Program-made: the position numbers and the translations under genes | Notes under the pieces: generated by a model | What the model was told of the DNA's origin: nothing | What the model saw: the letters and a program-made list of their open reading frames with translations, nothing else | Database searches by the model: none | Part shown: positions 8,921-16,171 of the stretch, one piece after another | Position numbering within the stretch: position 1 is the first letter of the stretch | Layout: each line of letters starts with the position of its first letter | Assembly (NCBI GenBank): GCA_036387415.1 | Contig: DASVTU010000018.1 | Location: forward strand, 234,519-298,518 | Length of the DNA: 64,000 bases | Direction of reading: 5' to 3' | DNA from: DASVTU01 sp036387415 | GTDB taxonomy: Bacteria > Acidobacteriota > Blastocatellia > Pyrinomonadales > Pyrinomonadaceae

Positions 8921-8950
8921 ATAGTAAGTGGTTGAAACACGTCTTGTCAA
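8921..8950 (-). promoter_or_regulatory. Candidate sigma-70 promoter for the HD-GYP gene
   Basis: Read on the minus strand, a perfect TTGACA (8950-8945) is separated by 18 nt from TACTAT (8926-8921), a 4/6 match to the -10 box. Transcription would begin about 100 nt before the HD-GYP start codon at 8814. Confidence 0.5.
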
Positions 8951-9164
8951 TGGTTTTAACAAACTTTAAGTTGTTGATATTAAACATCAAATCTCTTATT
9001 TAGCGTCGCGCCGTGGGCGGAGGCGTCGGTTTCGTGCGTGGATTGACGTGGGGCGTGGGGCGTTAATTGACAGGAGGTGCATAATTTACAGACCGGAGCG
9101 GCGCGTGGCGCGTCTAAATTTCCGTGTGCGCGAGAGAGGCTTTGAGGCGGGTGTGGCGTCCGAG

Positions 9165-9755
9165 ATGACAGGGATGAAAACGGCGACGAGCGACGAGCAA
9201 ATCGTGGAACATGCGTTGGCGGGCGACGCGGAGGCTTTCGGCGAAATCGTGCGCCGTTGGGAGCGACCGATTTTCGCGCTCTCCTACGGCATACTCGGTT
9301 CTGCCGAAGACGCGCGCGACGCCACACAGGAGACGTTTCTCGCCGCTTTTCGTAGTCTCAGAGGGTTTCGCGGCGAGGCCAAAGTCTCTTCGTGGCTGCA
9401 TCGCATCGCGGTCAACCAGTGCATCACGCGCCAGCGACGCACGCGCGTGCGGCCTGAAACCGCGCTGGAAGAAGGATTTACAAGCGATGAGGCGACGCAT
9501 GCGGTCGCGCCACGCCACGGTTCGCCCGCCCGCGCCGCAGAGACGCGTGAGCGCAAGGAAGCGGTGCGGCGAGCGGTCGGGGCGTTGCCGCCGGAATTGC
9601 GCGAAGTTGTTGTGATGAAAGAGTTTGAGGAGTTGACCTTTCAGCAAATCGCCGACACGCTCGACATCCCCTTGAGCACAGTCAAAAGCCGTCTCTACAC
9701 GGCGTTGCGGCAGTTACGCCTGCGGCTCGAACAATATGGTTTGGAGGTAGCCTGA
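9165..9755 (+). CDS. ECF-family RNA polymerase sigma factor (RpoE-like)
   Basis: This alternative sigma factor has about 196 aa. Region 2 runs from IVEHALAGDAEAFGEIVRRW to DARDATQETFLAAFRSLRGFRGEAKVSSWL, with the core-binding DAxDATQ signature. Region 4 is near the C-terminus, with LPPELREVVVMKEFEELTFQQIA and LSTVKSRLYTALRQLR. I place the start at ATG 9165 (MTGMKTATSDEQIV). An upstream in-frame GTG at 9048 adds 39 residues not typical of the family. The stop lies 2 nt before the anti-sigma start, so the two are one operon and probably a sigma/anti-sigma pair. Confidence 0.92.
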   Translation: MTGMKTATSDEQIVEHALAGDAEAFGEIVRRWERPIFALSYGILGSAEDARDATQETFLAAFRSLRGFRGEAKVSSWLHRIAVNQCITRQRRTRVRPETALEEGFTSDEATHAVAPRHGSPARAAETRERKEAVRRAVGALPPELREVVVMKEFEELTFQQIADTLDIPLSTVKSRLYTALRQLRLRLEQYGLEVA

Positions 9756-9757
9756 CA

Positions 9758-10588
9758 ATGAACGAACAACCACGCGACGCACAGACGCACCACGACGATG
9801 ACACGCGCCCGACGCCGTCCGTCTGCCCGCGCGCCGAAGACCTCGTTGCGTATCTCTACGCCGAAGCGAACGAAACGGAGGCCGAAAGTTTTGAGCTACA
9901 TCTGAGCGTCTGCGCCTCTTGCAGCGACGAGTCGGCAGCCTTCGGCGGCGTGCGCGAGAGCATCGGCGCATGGCGTCGAGAAGCCTTGAGCGTCGCGTCT
10001 GCCGTGGCGTTTGAACCGACCACGACCGCGACTAGCGACGCCGTACACGCATTTCACACATCTGCAACGACGGCAACGGTGAAGCGTTCGGCCTTCGCCG
10101 CGTTCCGGGAATTTTTCACGCTCTCGCCCATGTGGTTGCGCGCCGCAAGCGTCGCCGCGATGCTCGCCATTTGCGCGCTCGTCGTGCACACCTTCGCACG
10201 GATGGAAGTGCGTTGGGACTCCAACGGCGTCGCGTTTCAAATGGGCGTGCCCGAACGCGTCGTGAGAGAAGTAGTGAAGGAGACGGTCAACGTGCCTGTT
10301 TCGGACGGAGTCGCGCAAGCACGGGTCGATGAGTTGGTCGCCGCGCACAGACGCGAACTCGAAGCCCTGCGCGCACAGTTGCAGAAGCAAGAGACAGACG
10401 GAGGTTACGTCGCCGTGAGCGCGCCGGACAAGCGAACGACGACGCGTGCGACATTGACCGAGCGCGGCACATCGACGCGACGACCGACAGCAACGCGCAC
10501 CAAAACTGCGCCCCGCCTCCCGCGCGACGTGGCGGGCAACGACGAAGATTTGCCGCGCCTTTATGACCTTTTGAGTGAAGTCAACTAA
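9758..10588 (+). CDS. Membrane anti-sigma factor with zinc-finger (ZAS) N-terminus
   Basis: The protein has 276 aa. The cytoplasmic N-terminal domain has the anti-sigma zinc motif His-x3-Cys-x2-Cys in ELHLSVCASC (about residues 47-56), preceded by the usual CPRAEDLVAYLYAEA. One transmembrane helix follows at about residues 128-148 (LRAASVAAMLAICALVV). The C-terminal part, which should be periplasmic, is Arg/Thr-rich with a likely coiled coil (about 190-215). ZAS-domain proteins bind and hold the cognate ECF sigma until a signal releases it. The 2-nt spacing from the sigma gene supports a partner role. The following Spy-like gene may provide the periplasmic sensor part. Confidence 0.85.
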   Translation: MNEQPRDAQTHHDDDTRPTPSVCPRAEDLVAYLYAEANETEAESFELHLSVCASCSDESAAFGGVRESIGAWRREALSVASAVAFEPTTTATSDAVHAFHTSATTATVKRSAFAAFREFFTLSPMWLRAASVAAMLAICALVVHTFARMEVRWDSNGVAFQMGVPERVVREVVKETVNVPVSDGVAQARVDELVAAHRRELEALRAQLQKQETDGGYVAVSAPDKRTTTRATLTERGTSTRRPTATRTKTAPRLPRDVAGNDEDLPRLYDLLSEVN

Positions 10589-10704
10589 CTTTTGCGCGTG
10601 GTTGATTGGGCGTCGCCGTCGGCCTTGCGTGCTTGCATGAGGAGTTTTTGAAACGCGTCTCACGAATTTTTCAAGAGACGAGGAAGCAAGGGAGGTTCCA
10701 GGTA

Positions 10705-11463
10705 ATGAGTCGGACGAATCACAGGTTTATCGCGTCGCGCGTCGCCCTCGCGTTGTCGACGTTGCTTCTCTTCTCTTTTGTCGCGCCCGCCCGCGGGGAA
10801 GAAACGTGGCGCGACGACGCGCGTGCGTCGATGCTCTCGACGCAGGAGCAGGAACCAGACGCGCAGGAACCGGAACAGCAGCGGCAGACGCGTCCCGACC
10901 GCCGCGACGACGGCAAAGGTGAATTGCTGGCGCGGCTTAATCTCTCGCCCGAACAGCGCGAGCAGATTCGCTTGATTCGACAGCAGACAGACCGTGAAGG
11001 CCGCGCCCTCTTGATGAGCATCCGTCAGGCGCGTCGTGCGCTCGACCGCGCGATTTATTTGGAGGATGCCGACGAGAGTGTGATTGAGGCGCGCGTGCGC
11101 GATTTGTCGGCGGCGCAGGCCAACGCGCTGCGCCTACGCGCCTTTACGGAATTGAAGATTCGCCGCGTGCTCACGTCTGAACAACTCGGCATCCTTCGTG
11201 AACTTCGTCAGCAAGGCTTCGACAGGCAACGCACAAGAAGGCCGCGCGGCGACCGATTCGAGCGGAGAAACAATCGTCTCCCACCACCGTCAAACGTAAA
11301 CCCATCAAACGTAAACCCATCAAACGTAAACAATACCAACAACGCGAACAATGCCAACCACATGAACGACGCCGACGCTGCCGGGGAATCGTCCAGCCCC
11401 TCTCCCGCATTCACTCCGCGCGGGCGTCGGCGCAACGGCGGATTGCGCCGAGCGCGCCCCTGA
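10705..11463 (+). CDS. Periplasmic Spy/CpxP-like LTXXQ-type protein
   Basis: The product is about 252 aa and opens with a signal peptide (about 1-32, ending near APARGEE). The middle helical region (about residues 75-170) contains LNLSPEQREQIR and LTSEQLGILRELRQQG, two copies of the L-T/S-x-E-Q motif of the Spy/CpxP/ZraP family. These are periplasmic chaperones or stress sensors. The start at 10705 follows GGGAGG; an upstream in-frame start at 10606 would put 33 residues before the signal peptide. The C-terminal tail is low complexity with tandem SNVNP repeats and Asn-rich sequence. The ECF sigma, anti-sigma and Spy-like genes form one transcription unit that suggests an envelope-stress or metal-stress circuit. 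Confidence 0.8.
   Translation: MSRTNHRFIASRVALALSTLLLFSFVAPARGEETWRDDARASMLSTQEQEPDAQEPEQQRQTRPDRRDDGKGELLARLNLSPEQREQIRLIRQQTDREGRALLMSIRQARRALDRAIYLEDADESVIEARVRDLSAAQANALRLRAFTELKIRRVLTSEQLGILRELRQQGFDRQRTRRPRGDRFERRNNRLPPPSNVNPSNVNPSNVNNTNNANNANHMNDADAAGESSSPSPAFTPRGRRRNGGLRRARP
11290..11331 (+). repeat. Tandem 15-bp repeat inside the Spy-like gene
   Basis: TCAAACGTAAACCCA occurs twice in tandem and is followed by a third partial copy, encoding SNVNPSNVNPSNVN. It lies in the disordered tail, where copy number could vary. Confidence 0.85.
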
Positions 11464-11790
11464 AAAGTTTTCCGACACAGATTGAACCTCCGACACAAGG
11501 ACGGGCGAACGGGAAGCTGACATCTTCTCCGTCGCCCGTCTCGTATCTTGTGGGTTGACCTCGCGGCGAGGCGTCAAGTGTTGTGCGCGCGGACATTTAC
11601 TGCTTGACGCATCAACAGGTTTTTGAGCATCATACCGTATCATCTGTTTACGCTGTTTACATGAAAAGTTTTTCAGACTGGATTTGATGGCATTTGTCTT
11701 AGTCGTCAGCCTTCAGACACCCAAAAACAACAGAGGCCGTGCCGCACATCCCGGCGTCCGGTCGGAGATGTTTCGTTCACTAACTTTCTC
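11464..11790. other. Intergenic region before mlaE
   Basis: No gene, strong hairpin or clear promoter is seen in these 327 nt. The minus-strand reading frames here lack any recognisable feature. The mla operon promoter must lie here or further upstream. Confidence 0.4.
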
Positions 11791-12558
11791 ATGAACTTTG
11801 TCACCCGCGCTCTGCTTGAAGTACAGGAGACAACTCTACTTGCCGCGCGGGCTGCGCGGAGGCTCTTTCGCCGACCGACATATATCAACGAAACAATCGC
11901 GCAAATGGATGTCATCGGCGTCGGGTCGCTAACCATCATTCTGCTGACGGGCGTTTTCACGGGCGGCGTGCTCGCTCTGCAAACCTATCCCACGCTCAAA
12001 TCCTACGGCGCGCAAGACCAGACGGGCAGACTTGTCGCCACCTCGCTCGTACGCGAATTGGGGCCTGTATTGACGGGTTTGATGATTGCGGGTCGCGTCG
12101 CGTCGGCCATCGCCGCCGAACTCGGCTCGATGGTCGTCTCGCAACAGATAGACGCGATGCGTGCGCTCGGCACCGACCCCGTTCGCAAACTCGTCGCGCC
12201 CAGACTGATTGCCCTGCTCATCACCATGCCGCTTCTGACCATCGTCGCCGATGGCGTCGGCATCGCGGGCGGGTGGGTCGTCTCGACGCAACTCTACGAC
12301 GTGACATCCTCTTCTTTCATGTCCGGGGTGTGGCAGGGTTTGACGCACGACGACATCATCGGCGGCTTTATCAAGGCGCTCGCGTTTGCGTTTCTCATCG
12401 GGACGATTGCGTGCCGCATGGGACTTGGAACCGAAGGCGGCACGGTCGGCGTCGGTCGCTCGACGACGACCTCTGTGGTCGCCTCTTCGATTGCCATCAT
12501 CATCGCCGACTTCTTTATTACTAAGGCGCTACAGGTTATGGTAGGTCTGCCGACCTGA
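11791..12558 (+). CDS. mlaE: MlaE-type lipid ABC transporter permease
   Basis: MlaE is the inner-membrane permease of the MCE-type phospholipid transporter, which moves lipids between the inner and outer membranes. The 255-aa protein shows the family signatures: the amphipathic N-terminal helix, IGVGSLTIILLTGVFTGGVL, the conserved RELGPVLTGLMIAGRVASA and ELGSMVVSQQIDAMRALG, and a C-terminal helix with GLGTEGGTVGVG. At least five hydrophobic segments are present. It is the first gene of mlaE-mlaF-mlaD, 18 nt before mlaF. Confidence 0.94.
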   Translation: MNFVTRALLEVQETTLLAARAARRLFRRPTYINETIAQMDVIGVGSLTIILLTGVFTGGVLALQTYPTLKSYGAQDQTGRLVATSLVRELGPVLTGLMIAGRVASAIAAELGSMVVSQQIDAMRALGTDPVRKLVAPRLIALLITMPLLTIVADGVGIAGGWVVSTQLYDVTSSSFMSGVWQGLTHDDIIGGFIKALAFAFLIGTIACRMGLGTEGGTVGVGRSTTTSVVASSIAIIIADFFITKALQVMVGLPT

Positions 12559-12576
12559 CGTTGTCGAACAGAATTT

Positions 12577-13494
12577 ATGGCTTACACAGAAATCGGAACT
12601 CCGCAGCCGGACGTTTCGCCGGAGATGGTCGGCGGCGTCAGCGACGATGCTGCCGAATCCACATTCGCCGAAGTAGACGACCATCGACGCATCGTTCCGG
12701 CCATCGAATTTCGCAACGTCCATCTCTCCTTCGACGACCGCAAGATTCTCGACGGCCTTAGTTTCAAAGTTAATAAAGGCGAAACGAAAATCATTCTCGG
12801 CGGTTCGGGCGGCGGCAAATCCACCACCATCAAACTCGTCCTCGGACTGCTTAAACCTGACGAGGGACAGATTTTCGTTGACGGCGTGGACATCACCGAT
12901 TTCAGCGAAGCCGAAATGATGAGCGTACGCAAAAACATCGGCATGATTTTTCAGGAGGGCGCGCTCTTTGATTCGCTCTCGGTTTACGATAACGTCGCCT
13001 ATCGCCTGCACGAACAGGGCGTGCCCGAAGAGGAAGTGGAAGAAGAAGTCAGACGGATGCTGCGCTTCGTCAACTTGGAAGATGCGATTGATAAAATGCC
13101 GATTGAGCTATCGGGCGGCATGCGTCGGCGCGTCGGCATCGCGCGTGCGCTCGTCGGCGGCCCCAAAATCGTCATGTTCGACGAACCGACCGCCGGACTC
13201 GACCCGCCCACCGCGCGCACCATCTGCGAACTCGCCATCAAACTGCGCGACCTCGAAGACGTGTCTTCGATTTTCGTTACGCACGAAATGAACAACGTCG
13301 AATATCTGACCAACGAATATGCGGTCGTCAACGATGCGGGCGAAGTTGTGTTTGAGAAAGAGGGCGAACGGTTGTGCTTAACCAACACCAAAATCATGAT
13401 GCTCCGCGAAGGCGGCATCATCTTCAGCGGAACGGACGAAGCCCTACGCAAAACCGACGACCCCTACATCCTCCGCTTCATGCGCGGACACTGA
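12577..13494 (+). CDS. mlaF: MlaF-type ABC transporter ATP-binding protein
   Basis: This is the ATPase of the Mla lipid transporter, working at the cytoplasmic face with MlaE. The 305-aa sequence has Walker A GGSGGGKSTT (about 85-94), the Q-loop in IGMIFQEGALFDSL, the signature ELSGGMRRRVGIARA, Walker B IVMFDEPTAGLDP and the H-loop in FVTHEMN. About 45 extra residues precede the ABC domain, which is longer than usual for MlaF; an alternative later start is possible but no better ribosome binding site stands out. A repeat-filled spacer separates it from mlaD. Confidence 0.94.
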   Translation: MAYTEIGTPQPDVSPEMVGGVSDDAAESTFAEVDDHRRIVPAIEFRNVHLSFDDRKILDGLSFKVNKGETKIILGGSGGGKSTTIKLVLGLLKPDEGQIFVDGVDITDFSEAEMMSVRKNIGMIFQEGALFDSLSVYDNVAYRLHEQGVPEEEVEEEVRRMLRFVNLEDAIDKMPIELSGGMRRRVGIARALVGGPKIVMFDEPTAGLDPPTARTICELAIKLRDLEDVSSIFVTHEMNNVEYLTNEYAVVNDAGEVVFEKEGERLCLTNTKIMMLREGGIIFSGTDEALRKTDDPYILRFMRGH

Positions 13495-13500
13495 AAGGCA

Positions 13501-13589
13501 GGGATGCGAGATACGGAATGAGGGATGAATAAAAGAATAAGAATGTCTTTGTCTTTACATTCATCCCACATCCCTCTGCCCTCATCCCT
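13501..13589. repeat. Imperfect inverted repeat (GGGATGAG/CATCCC type) between mlaF and mlaD
   Basis: The left arm (13501-13530, with GGGATGCGAG and GAGGGATGAAT) faces a right arm (13559-13589, ATTCATCCCACATCCC then CTCATCCCT). It fills most of the 105-nt spacer inside the operon and could reduce or process the transcript before mlaD. Confidence 0.7.
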
Positions 13590-13599
13590 TGACTAAACT

Positions 13600-14745
13600 A
13601 TGCCTCCAAAGAAAAAGACCATCGGTTTACGCGAGTTGCGCGTCGGCTTGCTCGTCATCGTGTCGATTCTGGTGTTGATTTTTCTCATCCTCAACGCGTC
13701 CGGCGACATCGACGTGTTTGGCAAAGAGCTTCACTTGAAAGCGCGTTTTGCGAACGCCGACGGCTTACGCGCAGGCTCCGAAGTCCGCCTCGCAGGTGTC
13801 CGCATCGGCAAAGTTGACGAAGTGCGTCTGCTGCCACCGACCGACAACCCCGCTGACCCCAAAGTCGAAGCGCGCATGTCCATCAACACCGTCATCGACG
13901 GCAAACCCGCTACCGATTTGATTCGCAAGGATTCGTCCGCCCAACTCGGCTCGCCCGGCCTCCTCGGCAACGAAAAACTAATCAACATCATTCCCGGCAC
14001 TTCCGTCAGCGAACCCGTGCCCGAAGATTTCACACTCTCCTCCGAATCTTCCACCACCTTTCAGGCGCTCACCACCTCCGGCAACGAACTCGTCCAACAA
14101 CTCAACCAACTCTCCAAAGAGTTCACAGGCATCGCGCAAAAGGCCAACGAAGGACAGGGCACGCTCGGTCGCTTCATCAACGACGAAGCCTTCTACAACA
14201 ACCTTAACGCCACCATCCGCGACACACAGGACGTGATTCGCCTCATCGAAACCGGACAAGGCTCCGCCGGACGCTTCCTCAACGACCCCGCTCTCTACAA
14301 CAACGTGACAGCCATCAGCGCGCAACTTCAAGGCATCGCCGAAGACCTCCGTCGCGGTCGCGGCACCGCCGGACGCCTTCTCACAGACGAAGCCCTCTAC
14401 GATGAAACACGCGCCGTCGTCTCCCGCTTCAACCGTTCTGTAGACGAACTCAACATCATCATCGCCGACCTGCGTCAAGGACGCGGCACCGCTGGCAAAC
14501 TTCTCACCGACGACGCCATCTACAACGACGCACGCGCCGCCATCGCCCGCTTCAACACCGCCGCCGAACGCATCGACAACGTGGTCGCCGGAATCCAACG
14601 CGGCGAAGGCACCGCTGGCAAACTCCTCACCGACGAACAACTCTACAACAACGTCAACCAACTCTCCGCCGAAAGCGTCAAACTCATCTACGACTTCCGC
14701 CAAAACCCCAAAAAATACCTAACCATCAAATTCGAACTCTTCTAA
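13600..14745 (+). CDS. mlaD: MlaD family (MCE domain) lipid-binding protein with C-terminal repeats
   Basis: MCE proteins form hexameric rings or tubes that carry lipids across the periplasm. The 381-aa product has an N-terminal transmembrane helix (about 14-32) and an MCE domain (about 38-120, ADGLRAGSEVRLAGVRIGKV). The C-terminal half has four to five repeats of about 38 residues, each with G-x-G-(T/S)-x-G-(R/K)-(L/F)-L-x-D followed by (L/I)YN and a helical stretch. These are likely coiled-coil needle segments. The C-terminal YLTIKFELF is typical of this subfamily. It forms one operon with mlaE and mlaF, which supports assignment as the periplasmic subunit. Confidence 0.9.
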   Translation: MPPKKKTIGLRELRVGLLVIVSILVLIFLILNASGDIDVFGKELHLKARFANADGLRAGSEVRLAGVRIGKVDEVRLLPPTDNPADPKVEARMSINTVIDGKPATDLIRKDSSAQLGSPGLLGNEKLINIIPGTSVSEPVPEDFTLSSESSTTFQALTTSGNELVQQLNQLSKEFTGIAQKANEGQGTLGRFINDEAFYNNLNATIRDTQDVIRLIETGQGSAGRFLNDPALYNNVTAISAQLQGIAEDLRRGRGTAGRLLTDEALYDETRAVVSRFNRSVDELNIIIADLRQGRGTAGKLLTDDAIYNDARAAIARFNTAAERIDNVVAGIQRGEGTAGKLLTDEQLYNNVNQLSAESVKLIYDFRQNPKKYLTIKFELF

Positions 14746-14939
14746 CCATGGCTGTTTTGTCCACGGAAAATTAAGTTGTTACCTGAAGTAATTAAGTTCT
14801 TACCTGGATATGTTAAGAGTAACTCCTGCCTCATTCTTTATGCTTTTCAATTCTGGCAAACAGCGCGACCTACTAAACTTAACATCAATTCCCGTAGGTA
14901 CTATTTGTCCAATGGATGGAAGTTCACCCATAGCCTGTG
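14746..14939. other. AT-rich segment of foreign look between mlaD and a broken gene
   Basis: This stretch is clearly more AT-rich than its surroundings and carries no recognisable gene. It contains a 17-bp direct repeat at 14769-14785 and 14790-14806 (AATTAAGTTGTTACCTG with one mismatch, 21-nt period). It ends exactly where homology to an FAD oxidase resumes, so it may be the scar of an insertion or deletion. Confidence 0.5.
14769..14806 (+). repeat. 17-bp direct repeat, two copies
   Basis: AATTAAGTTGTTACCTG and AATTAAGTTCTTACCTG start 21 nt apart. They could be the remains of a mobile-element end. Confidence 0.7.
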
Positions 14940-16039
14940 GTGGACATGTCTACCCTTGCCGCCATCCGTGAGGTTAATACGGCAGACGCACTCGTCGAAG
15001 GTGGCGCGCGCTGGATTGATCTGCTCCAGTAGACCATCCCGCAGGGTCTGACCCCCCGACCCTTGTTGATTTTATTGAATTGAGCATCGGCGGAACGCTC
15101 TCACTGGGCGGCATAGGTAGCCAGTCGTTCCGCTACGGGCCGCAGGTTGACAACGTGTTGGAGTTGCAGGTCGTTACCGGCGAGGGGGAGCTTGTGACCT
15201 GCTCGCCGTCGCAGAACCTGACGCTCTTCGACGCGGCGCGCTCGGGACTCGGCCAAGTCGGGCTCGTTGTAGTGGCGCGGGTGCGACTCATCCCCGCGCC
15301 GCCGAGCGCAAGGCTTTACCAATGTTTTTACAACGACCTTCAGGCGTTCCTCTCCGACTTGGAGGACTTGATAGACGACGGTCGATTCGACACGGTGCAG
15401 GGTTTTGCTGTAGCGGACGGCTCGGGTGGCTGGCTCTATCAGTTGGAGACGACGAAATACTTCGCGCCCGGCGGCGAGCCTGACGACGCGGCGTTGCTGG
15501 CAGGCCTCTCCTTTACCCCCGGCACGCAGACGGCGCAGGACATGTCTTACTTCGACTACCTGAATCGCCTCGCGCCACTCATCGCGTTCCTCAGACAGGT
15601 CGGCGCGTGGAACGTTCCGCATCCCTGGGTCAATCTGTTCGTGCCGGCCGCGAACGCGCTGACGCTTATCAGTGAGACTCTCAATAACTTGACGGCGGAA
15701 GACGTCGGCCAAGGCCCTATCCTCATCTACCCTTTCAACCGCGACAAGTTCACCGCGCCGCTCTTCCGCACGCCCGTGGGACGTCACTTTTTCTGCTTCG
15801 CGCTGCTGCGTAACGCCCTGCCGCCGACGCCGGAGCGCGCCGCCGGACTCGTCGCAAACAACCGCGCGTTGTTTGAACGTGCGACCGAACTCGGCGGCAA
15901 GAGGTATCCCTTCGACTCAGTCCCGATGACGAAGCACGACTGGCAAAGGCATTATCAGCCCGTATGGGGACATCTCGTCTCTGCCAAACACACCTACGAC
16001 CCGGACGGGATTCTGACGCCGGGGCAGGGAATCTTTTGA
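14940..16039 (+). pseudogene. Broken FAD-linked oxidase (cytokinin dehydrogenase-like)
   Basis: From 14940 the frame reads VDMSTLAAIREVN..LVEGGARWIDLLQ, then hits a TAG at 15030-15032 and continues as TIPQGLTP. A C6 tract at 15052-15057 then shifts the frame; one more C would restore TPPTLVDFIEL and join the long downstream frame (15065-16039). That frame has SIGGTLSLGGIGSQSFRYG and LGQVGLVVVARVRL of the FAD-binding domain, and ends HTYDPDGILTPGQGIF, as in berberine-bridge/cytokinin oxidases. The first part of the FAD domain is absent. So the gene is 5'-deleted, with one stop and one frameshift. The intact 319 residues from TTG 15080 could still be translated but lack half the FAD site. Confidence 0.75.
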
Positions 16040-16070
16040 GGCCGTCAGCAGTTACGCCTATACGCGACCG

Positions 16071-16107
16071 CAGTGCTCAAGGAATTCAGCGAATTCCTTG
16101 AGCACTG
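16071..16107. terminator. Perfect 17-bp palindrome between convergent genes
   Basis: CAGTGCTCAAGGAATTC is followed by a 3-nt loop and its exact complement. It lies 31 nt after one stop codon and 64 nt before the other. There is no T-tract, but the stem is very stable and would end or protect both transcripts. Confidence 0.6.
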
Positions 16108-16171
16108 TCGGCGAAACGGCAAATAATATTTTGTAGTTGCTTCGCACGGCCATTCGCACGCGCCGCGCACG

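Noticed and set aside
9048..9164. GTG start giving a longer ECF sigma
   Set aside because: The added 39 residues do not resemble an ECF N-terminus; AGGAGG near 9073 precedes no suitable start in frame.
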